Assembly: GCA_033722375.1 (NCBI GenBank)
Contig: JAWVZB010000017.1
Coordinates: 1 to 36,398, forward strand
Length of the DNA stretch: 36,398 bases
Direction: 5' to 3'
Origin: JAWVZB01 sp033722375
GTDB taxonomy: Bacteria > Actinomycetota > Nitriliruptoria > Nitriliruptorales > Nitriliruptoraceae
Part shown: in pieces, positions 31,938 to 36,398 of the stretch
Layout of the letters: each line of letters opens with the position of its first letter
Numbering within the stretch: the stretch's first letter is position 1
Program-made: the position numbers and the translations under genes
The notes under the pieces: model-generated
What the model was told of the DNA's origin: nothing
The model's input: the letters and a program-made list of their open reading frames with translations, nothing else
Databases searched by the model: none

Positions 31938-32576
31938 ATGCGGGTCTTCGACATGGGCGCCGGCGAAGGCCCCGAGCAGGTCAGCGACCGGATCCTCACC
32001 GTCCCGAACCTGCTGTCGTTGGCGCGCCTCGGGATCCTCCCGATCGTGTTCTTCGACCTGGCGCTCGAGCCGCTCAACCACGACCGGGCGCTGATCCTCG
32101 GGTTCGTCTTCGGGGCCACCGACTGGCTCGACGGCTACGTTGCCCGTCGCTTCGATCAGGTCACCCGGTTCGGGAAGCTGCTCGACCCGATCTCGGACCG
32201 CCTCTTCATCGCCACCGTCGGGCTCGGCATGGTGATCGGTGGGGTCCTGCCCGTGTGGGTCATCGTCGCGATCCTGGCGCGTGACGCGGTCGCCGTCGTC
32301 GGCGGGCTCGCGCTGCTCGCGACCGATCGGCAGCCACCGGCGGTCACCAAGGTCGGCAAGGCCGCCACGTTCGACCTGTTGTTCAGCATCGGGTTCTTCC
32401 TGCTCGCGAGCGTGCTCGGGACCCCCGAGGACCCCGAGACGATCACGCGGACGGTGGCGTGGGGGTTCTTCGTCGTCGGCATCGCGCTCTACTACGTCGC
32501 GCTGGGGCAGTACGTGGTCACGATCCTTCGAGGCGACGCCGCCGCAGACGACGGAGCGTCGACCACGGACCGGTGA
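31938..32576 (+). CDS. CDP-alcohol phosphatidyltransferase (PgsA-like)
   Basis: 212 residues with several membrane helices. The CDP-alcohol phosphotransferase motif D-x2-D-G-x2-A-R-x7/8-G-x3-D-x3-D is present as DWLDGYVARR, then FGKLLDPISD; all acidic residues are kept. N-terminal VPNLLSLARLGILPIVFF is typical of PgsA/cardiolipin-synthase-type members. It makes an anionic phospholipid by joining a CDP-diacylglycerol to an alcohol, probably glycerol-3-phosphate; the acceptor is not certain. I choose ATG 31938 over GTG 31935 because GGAG lies five bases before the ATG. Mycobacteria have pgsA2 upstream of the gcvH-garA block, matching this position. Confidence 0.88.
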   Translation: MRVFDMGAGEGPEQVSDRILTVPNLLSLARLGILPIVFFDLALEPLNHDRALILGFVFGATDWLDGYVARRFDQVTRFGKLLDPISDRLFIATVGLGMVIGGVLPVWVIVAILARDAVAVVGGLALLATDRQPPAVTKVGKAATFDLLFSIGFFLLASVLGTPEDPETITRTVAWGFFVVGIALYYVALGQYVVTILRGDAAADDGASTTDR

Positions 32577-32584
32577 CGGTGGTG

Positions 32585-32598
32585 GAACGGTCCCGTTC
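32585..32598. promoter_or_regulatory. Palindrome GAACGG-TC-CCGTTC upstream of gcvH
   Basis: A perfect 6-bp inverted repeat with a 2-bp centre in the 88-bp gap between the phosphatidyltransferase and gcvH, 29 bp before the putative -10 TAGAGT (32627-32632). It could be a protein-binding site for the gcvH-garA-ftsR unit; no T-run follows, so termination is unlikely. Confidence 0.35.
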
Positions 32599-32664
32599 GG
32601 CGCTGCGCCCCGCCCACCAGGGGCACTAGAGTTCTGGGTCGCCGCGACCATCGAAGGTGGATCC

Positions 32665-33051
32665 GTGTCCGACAGCTCGATCCCGTCAGATCTTCGCTAC
32701 ACCGAGCAGCACGAGTGGGTGAGGGACGACGGCGACACCGTGACCGTCGGCATCACCGACTTCGCCCAGGATCAGCTCGGGGACGTCGTCTACGTCGACC
32801 TCCCCGGCGCCGGCACCGAGCTCGACGGGGGTCAACCCTTCGGTGAGGTCGAGTCCACGAAGTCGGTCTCGGACCTGTACGCGCCGGTGGCCGGGTCGAT
32901 CGTCGAACGCAACGAGGAGCTCGAGGAACGACCTGAGCTCATCAACGAGGATCCCTACGGTGAGGGGTGGATGGTCGTGATCCGCCCCGCCGACGACGCC
33001 GACCTCGGGGCCCTCCTCGATCCCGACGGCTACCGCCAACACATCTCCTGA
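32665..33051 (+). CDS. gcvH: Glycine cleavage system H protein
   Basis: 128 residues; carries the lipoyl arm shuttling the aminomethyl group in glycine cleavage. Conserved RYTEQHEWV, VGITDFAQDQLGDVVYVDLP, and the lipoylation site GEVESTKSVSDLYAPVAG (Lys66) are present, then NEDPYGEGWMVVI. The GTG start (32665) is preceded by AAGGTGG. The other glycine-cleavage genes are not nearby; in actinobacteria gcvH commonly sits alone beside garA and ftsR, as here. Confidence 0.95.
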   Translation: MSDSSIPSDLRYTEQHEWVRDDGDTVTVGITDFAQDQLGDVVYVDLPGAGTELDGGQPFGEVESTKSVSDLYAPVAGSIVERNEELEERPELINEDPYGEGWMVVIRPADDADLGALLDPDGYRQHIS

Positions 33052-33067
33052 CGAGCGAGAGACAGCC

Positions 33068-33547
33068 ATGTTCTGTACCCAGTGCGGCCAGCAGCTCCCC
33101 GATGGAGCCAACTTCTGCTCCGCGTGCGGGGCGCCGACCCAGCGTGAGGAGAGCAAGAAGGCGGTCGAGGAGGTCACGACCGCCGCCATCGACGTCGGCG
33201 CGTTCGACCAGCACGAGCAGCTCGAGGACGTCCCCGATCTCGAGCCGGGCACCGGGATGCTCGTCGTCGTCCGCGGCCCCAACGCCGGCTCGCGGTTCCT
33301 GATCGATCGTGATTCGACGACCATCGGACGCCACCCCGACAGCCACATCTTCCTCGATGACGTCACCGTGTCTCGACGTCACGCTGAGGTCGAGCGCGAG
33401 GAGGGCACGATGCGCGTCAGCGACCTCGGCAGCTTGAACGGCACCTACGTGAACGGGGAACGGGTCGAGGAACAGGACCTCACGACCGGGGACGAGGTCC
33501 AGATCGGCCGCTTCAAGCTCATGTACGTCGGGGCCCAGGCGACGTGA
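33068..33547 (+). CDS. Zinc-ribbon plus FHA-domain protein (GarA/OdhI-like)
   Basis: 159 residues. Residues 1-21 are a zinc ribbon CTQC-x10-CSAC (Cys3, Cys6, Cys17, Cys20). A linker with EEVTTAAIDV (Thr37-Thr38) follows, then an FHA domain (about 63-155): TIGRHPDSHIFLDD, VSRRHAEV, LGSLNGTYVNGERV. GarA/OdhI of mycobacteria and corynebacteria have a phosphorylatable ETTSV motif ahead of the same FHA domain and inhibit 2-oxoglutarate dehydrogenase. The position between gcvH and ftsR is the GarA locus; the Thr pair may be the equivalent switch. The added zinc ribbon is unlike classic GarA. Its stop overlaps ftsR (GTGA). Confidence 0.85.
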   Translation: MFCTQCGQQLPDGANFCSACGAPTQREESKKAVEEVTTAAIDVGAFDQHEQLEDVPDLEPGTGMLVVVRGPNAGSRFLIDRDSTTIGRHPDSHIFLDDVTVSRRHAEVEREEGTMRVSDLGSLNGTYVNGERVEEQDLTTGDEVQIGRFKLMYVGAQAT

Positions 33548-34248
33548 CGACCCACACGATCGGCGAGGTGCTGAACCGTCTCAAGGACGAGTTCGACGAC
33601 GTCACGATCAGCAAGATCCGCTTCCTCGAGGCCGAAGGGCTCATCAGCCCGGACCGGACCGATTCCGGCTACCGCCAGTTCACCGATGCGGACGTGGACC
33701 GGCTCCGCTACATCCTCCGGGCCCAGCGGGACCGCTATCTCCCGCTGAAGGTCATCAAGGAGGAGCTCGACCGCATCGACGCCGGGCTCCCCGTGGAGGC
33801 GGCCCCTGCCACCCCGGAGCCCACGGACGTCGAGGCGGTCCAGCCGGCGCCACCGACCGGCACCGTCTCGACCCCCGCCACCGACGTGCAGCTCGACGCG
33901 GCGGAGCTGTCGCGGGCCTCCGGGCTCGAGACGCCGGCGGTGCGGGAGCTCCAGGAGAACGGTCTGCTCGCCGAGGAGGAGCCGTTCGGCGGCGAGGACC
34001 TGGTGGTCGCCAAGCTGGCCAGCAAGCTCATGGAGCACGGGCTCGAACCGCGCCACCTGCGGATGTACCGCCAGTTCGCCGACCGCCAGGTGATGCTCTA
34101 CCAGCAGCTCGTGAGCCCGCTGCTGCGGCAGCGGAACCCCGAGAGCCGGGAGACCGCAGCCACGCAGCTCGACGAGCTGTCCGAGCTCGGTCAGCGGCTC
34201 CAGAACGCCATCCTCACCCGGGAGCTCCGAGGCCTGCTGCGCTCGTGA
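33544..34248 (+). CDS. ftsR: MerR-family regulator FtsR
   Basis: 234 residues. The N-terminal MerR winged helix reads TIGEVLNRLKDEFDDVTISKIRFLEAEGLISPDRTDSGYRQF, then LRYILRAQRDRYLPLKVIKEELD, closely like Rv1828/FtsR, which activates ftsZ in corynebacteria. A proline-rich linker (about 80-115) leads to a C-terminal effector-type domain (LSRASGLETPAVRELQENGLL, EPRHLRMYRQFADRQ). The GTG start overlaps the FHA gene stop and its own stop overlaps the next start, both GTGA. Confidence 0.93.
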   Translation: MTTHTIGEVLNRLKDEFDDVTISKIRFLEAEGLISPDRTDSGYRQFTDADVDRLRYILRAQRDRYLPLKVIKEELDRIDAGLPVEAAPATPEPTDVEAVQPAPPTGTVSTPATDVQLDAAELSRASGLETPAVRELQENGLLAEEEPFGGEDLVVAKLASKLMEHGLEPRHLRMYRQFADRQVMLYQQLVSPLLRQRNPESRETAATQLDELSELGQRLQNAILTRELRGLLRS

Positions 34249-35351
34249 GGCGGCTCGTCGGCGCGCTCCTGGCGCTGCTGCTCGTCGCGGCGCTGCCGCC
34301 GTCGTGGCCGGAGCCGCCCCCGGTGTCTGCTGCCGCCTACCTGCTGATCGACGCCACCACCGGCCAGCCGCTCGCTGAACGGGGCGCGGACGTCGCCCGG
34401 CCGGTGGCCTCGACGGTCAAGATGCTCACCGCGCTGACGGTGGTCCGTCACGAGCACCCGTCGGCGGTGGTATCGGTCGGCGACGAGGTCGCCGGTCTGG
34501 AAGGTGCCTCGGTCGGGCTGGCTCCCGGCGATCGGTGGACGGTGCGCGACCTCCTCGAAGCGCTGCTGGTCCGCTCCGGCAACGACGCCGCGGTGGCGCT
34601 GGCGGTGCACGTGGGTGGCAGCGTCGAGGGGTTCCTCGACCTGATGCACGAGGAAGCGGCACGGTTTGGGGTGGACGACCTCGTGCTGGCGACGCCCAGC
34701 GGCCTGGAGGACGCCAACCAACTGTCTGCTCGAGACCTCGCGGCGATCGCTCGGGCAGCGCTCGACCAGCCGCTGCTGGCCGAGATCGCGAGAGAGGAGC
34801 AGGTCGCCATCCCCACCGATCCCGACGCGGAGTCGAGGAACCTCCTGCTCGGGAGCTACCCCGGCGCGACCGGCATCAAGACCGGCTACACCGAACGGTC
34901 CGGCTGGTCGGTGGTGGCGTCGGCCGAGCGCGAGGGCCGCAGCCTGATCGCGGTGGTGCTGGGGTCGGACGGCCCCGAGGCGCGGTTCGAGGACGCCGCC
35001 GCCCTGCTCGATCACGGCTTCTCGAACTTCGCCGAGGTCGCGGTCTCCGAGGAGCTGCGGCTGCGCATCGCCGGCGGCTTCCGGACCGCCACCCTGACCG
35101 CGCCCGGGTTCTTGCTGCCCACGGACGACACCGACGTGGCGGTCGAGATCGTCCCCCCGGTGGAGGTCGGGGCGCTGCCGGAGGCGGTGGACGTGACGTG
35201 GCGGGGGACGGTCGTGGCCGAGGCGGCAGTGGAGCTCGAACCGGCCCCGCGGGAGCGGGTCACCGGGGCCATGGCGGTGGCGCGACAGCTGCACGACCGG
35301 GTGTACGCCGCCATGCGTGCAGCCACCGCCAGCGGTGCCTGGAACCGATAG
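34245..35351 (+). CDS. D-alanyl-D-alanine carboxypeptidase (S11 family)
   Basis: 368 residues with a signal peptide (MRRLVGALLALLLVAALPPSW). Penicillin-binding motifs: SxxK as ASTVK (Ser56, Lys59), SxN as SGN (111-113), KTG as IKTGYT (212-214). The rest of the low-molecular-weight PBP core is present, followed by a beta-rich C-terminal region (about 265-340). It trims the terminal D-Ala of peptidoglycan stems outside the membrane. The C-terminus lacks a second membrane anchor, ending RAATASGAWNR after a short amphipathic helix. The GTG overlaps the ftsR stop. Mycobacteria have no such gene between ftsR and the nuclease gene. Confidence 0.93.
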   Translation: MRRLVGALLALLLVAALPPSWPEPPPVSAAAYLLIDATTGQPLAERGADVARPVASTVKMLTALTVVRHEHPSAVVSVGDEVAGLEGASVGLAPGDRWTVRDLLEALLVRSGNDAAVALAVHVGGSVEGFLDLMHEEAARFGVDDLVLATPSGLEDANQLSARDLAAIARAALDQPLLAEIAREEQVAIPTDPDAESRNLLLGSYPGATGIKTGYTERSGWSVVASAEREGRSLIAVVLGSDGPEARFEDAAALLDHGFSNFAEVAVSEELRLRIAGGFRTATLTAPGFLLPTDDTDVAVEIVPPVEVGALPEAVDVTWRGTVVAEAAVELEPAPRERVTGAMAVARQLHDRVYAAMRAATASGAWNR

Positions 35352-35370
35352 TGTCGGCGGCGACGGGCAC

Positions 35371-35376
35371 TACCCT
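35371..35376 (+). promoter_or_regulatory. Candidate -10 box TACCCT before the bifunctional nuclease gene
   Basis: TACCCT lies 26 bp before the GTG at 35403, followed by a GGGAGGTGA ribosome-binding site. It may give the nuclease gene its own transcript. Confidence 0.4.
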
Positions 35377-35402
35377 CGACGGTCCGGACGGGAGGTGAAC
35401 GG

Positions 35403-35909
35403 GTGATCGAGCTCGAGCTCGTGGGTGTTCGCGTCGACCTGCCGGCGAACCAGCCGATCGTGCTCCTGAAGGAGAAGACCGGCACCCGCTACCTGCCGAT
35501 CTGGATCGGTGCGGTCGAGGCGACCGCGATCGCGTTCGCCCTCCAGGGGGTCGAGACCCCCCGCCCGCTGACCCACGACCTGTTCGTCTCGGTCCTCGAG
35601 GGCCTCGACGTGACGCTCGAGGCCGTCCACGTGACCGAGCTGCGCGACGGGACCTTCTACGCCGAGCTGCACCTCGATGCGGACGGCGACAAGACCGTGG
35701 TCTCGTCGCGGCCGTCGGATGCGATCGCGCTCGCGAGCCGTCTCGAGGCGGTGCCGATCTTCGGCGCGGAGGACGTGCTCGACGAGGCCGGTCTCGAGAT
35801 CGACAGCTTCGACGAGGACGGGACCCAGGTCGATGCGGAGGAGGAGGTCCGCCAGTTCCGCGAGTTCCTCGAGGGGATCAGCCCCGAGGACTTCCGCGAA
35901 GGGTCGTAG
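35403..35909 (+). CDS. Bifunctional nuclease family protein (DUF151)
   Basis: 168 residues of the BFN family first described for plant bifunctional nuclease and common in actinobacteria (Rv1829 position). Recognised by VVLLKEKTGTRYLPIWIGAVEATAIAFALQG-like spacing (here QPIVLLKEKTGTRYLPIWIG), PRPLTHDLFVSVLEGL, FYAELHL and SRPSDAIALASRL. The C-terminal UVR-like helix is DAEEEVRQFREFLEGISPEDF. The biochemical role in bacteria is uncertain. The GTG start has a good AGGAGGTGA-like site (GGGAGGTGA). Confidence 0.88.
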   Translation: MIELELVGVRVDLPANQPIVLLKEKTGTRYLPIWIGAVEATAIAFALQGVETPRPLTHDLFVSVLEGLDVTLEAVHVTELRDGTFYAELHLDADGDKTVVSSRPSDAIALASRLEAVPIFGAEDVLDEAGLEIDSFDEDGTQVDAEEEVRQFREFLEGISPEDFREGS

Positions 35910-35966
35910 AAGCCGCGAGAACACCTCGTTCCGCGCGCTTCCGGCGTTTCCGGGGAGGCGCCGAGC

Positions 35967-35982
35967 GGTGGAGCACTCCACC
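35967..35982. promoter_or_regulatory. Palindrome GGTGGAG-CA-CTCCACC
   Basis: A perfect 7-bp inverted repeat with a 2-bp centre in the gap after the nuclease gene, about 64 bp upstream of the -35 element of the next promoter. It shares the GTGGAG half-site with the dyad at 36010-36039. Confidence 0.55.
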
Positions 35983-36009
35983 TTCCCAGGAGCAAACTCT
36001 CAACCTCTA

Positions 36010-36039
36010 GTGGAGGGTTGGGTAGGGGGAACCCTCCAC
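36010..36039. promoter_or_regulatory. Inverted repeat GTGGAGGGTT-N10-AACCCTCCAC
   Basis: A perfect 10-bp inverted repeat ending six bases before the -35 TTGACA. Its outer GTGGAG half-sites match the palindrome 50 bp upstream (centre to centre). A third AACCTC half lies at 36002-36007. No T-run follows, so an operator is more likely than a terminator for the nuclease gene. Confidence 0.5.
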
Positions 36040-36045
36040 ACGTCG

Positions 36046-36075
36046 TTGACACCGGGGTCACGACCCGCGTATCGT
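36046..36075 (+). promoter_or_regulatory. Strong promoter TTGACA-N18-TATCGT
   Basis: A consensus -35 TTGACA (36046-36051) and -10 TATCGT (36070-36075) with 18-bp spacing. Transcription would start near 36082, leaving a leader of about 170 nt before the MerR ATG. It is the best sigma-A-type promoter in the window. Confidence 0.75.
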
Positions 36076-36113
36076 CAAGCGCGTAGTTCCACGCATGTCA
36101 CGCTCCGTCGGTT

Positions 36114-36233
36114 GGTTGGCAGACCGGCTCGCGGAGCCGGCTGGACCCAGGTTGGCAGACCTCGCGGGACAGTCGGGCGGCTGACCGCAGCGGGATGCGG
36201 GGAGGACAACAGACGGGGACCCCAGCAGGGGTC
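36114..36233 (+). promoter_or_regulatory. Repeat-rich structured leader of the terminal MerR gene
   Basis: The 12-base direct repeat GGTTGGCAGACC occurs at 36114-36125 and 36150-36161. Between them is hairpin CCGGCTC-GCG-GAGCCGG (36124-36140), and further down hairpin GACCCC-AGCA-GGGGTC (36218-36233), about 20 bases before the ATG. I do not recognise a known riboswitch class in it. Confidence 0.45.
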
Positions 36234-36252
36234 GGCGAAGGCAGGTGGAACG

Positions 36253-36398
36253 ATGGGAGCATCCAACGCTGCTGCCGGTGGATCCGACACCGGTGGCCAG
36301 CTTCGACTCGACGTGGGTGACGGTGGCCGGGTCGGCTACCGCGGCCCGACGGTCTGCAAGATCGTCGGGATCACCTACCGCCAGCTGGACTACTGGGC
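36253..36398 (+). CDS. MerR-family regulator, Rv1830/McdR-like (partial)
   Basis: Only the first 48 residues are in the window. After a glycine-rich variable start comes VGYRGPTVCKIVGITYRQLDYW, almost the same as the opening of Rv1830 (VGYRGPSACQIAGITYRQLDYW, from memory), the second MerR gene that follows the bifunctional nuclease gene in mycobacteria. In this family the segment is the first DNA-contacting helix pair. AGGTGGA lies before the ATG. The 343-bp gap upstream holds two dyads, a strong promoter and a repeat-rich leader, so the gene appears heavily controlled. Confidence 0.88.
   Translation, partial: MGASNAAAGGSDTGGQLRLDVGDGGRVGYRGPTVCKIVGITYRQLDYW

Overview
The window is a contiguous piece of a high-GC bacterial chromosome. 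It starts inside the 3' end of a 23S rRNA gene and ends inside a MerR-type regulator gene. Gene content and order point to the Actinomycetota. From about 5.2 to 31.8 kb the backbone matches, from memory, the Mycobacterium tuberculosis block Rv1691-Rv1713: TPR protein, HAD-GNAT phosphatase, a tiny gene, tlyA, NAD kinase, recN, pyrG, NUDIX, xerD, scpA, scpB, rluB, cmk and der. From about 31.9 kb to the end it matches a second block, Rv1822-Rv1830: pgsA, gcvH, garA, ftsR, bifunctional nuclease and second MerR. The inserted genes and the joining of the two blocks suggest a lineage outside the Mycobacteriales, perhaps a deep-branching class such as Acidimicrobiia or Nitriliruptoria. That placement is inference only.

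Layout. 1-0.75 kb: end of an rrn operon (23S, 5S, terminator). 0.77-7.8 kb: a mixed-strand accessory stretch with a TPR protein, a small membrane protein, an MBL-fold hydrolase, an SSB-like OB protein, a coupled AstE-like amidohydrolase and retropepsin-like 'ATP-dependent zinc protease' pair, a HAD-GNAT phosphatase, a rhomboid and an SCP2-like protein. 7.8-12.7 kb: RibD-type reductase, phasin-like protein, a 49-residue protein, tlyA, NAD kinase and recN. 12.7-15.7 kb: a membrane-anchored degenerate LytM/M23 protein and a ten-segment NarL-type histidine kinase. 15.8-20.3 kb: pyrG, NUDIX hydrolase, alanine dehydrogenase and xerD. 20.3-25.4 kb: DksA/TraR-type zinc-finger protein, pyrimidine-nucleoside phosphorylase, a DnaB C-domain ATPase and a histidine kinase-response regulator pair on the minus strand. 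25.6-31.8 kb: a tightly coupled run scpA-scpB-rluB-aroH-aroA-cmk/der. 31.8-36.4 kb: tRNA-Pro(GGG), CDP-alcohol phosphatidyltransferase, gcvH, a zinc-ribbon FHA (GarA-like) protein, ftsR, D,D-carboxypeptidase, bifunctional nuclease, and a 343-bp control region ahead of a second MerR gene.

How the genes fit together. Most are housekeeping: translation and ribosome maturation (rRNA, tRNA, tlyA, rluB, der), nucleotide supply (pyrG, cmk, NAD kinase, nucleoside phosphorylase), chromosome maintenance (recN, xerD, scpAB, SSB-like, DnaB-like), aromatic amino acids (aroH, aroA), and envelope or division (LytM-like, D,D-carboxypeptidase, ftsR). Many junctions are 4-nt stop/start overlaps (ATGA, GTGA, and apparently CTGA for tlyA), so several groups are probably translationally coupled. 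TAC-type -10 hexamers recur upstream of transcription-unit starts.

I see no CRISPR array, insertion sequence, prophage or defence island. The least explained material is: the AstE/zinc-protease pair without its usual ATP-grasp partner; the catalytically degenerate LytM protein sitting where SteA/SteB are found in mycobacteria; the DnaB C-domain-only ATPase coupled to a nucleoside phosphorylase; the zinc-ribbon GarA variant; and the paired GTGGAG dyads plus repeat-rich leader before the terminal MerR gene.
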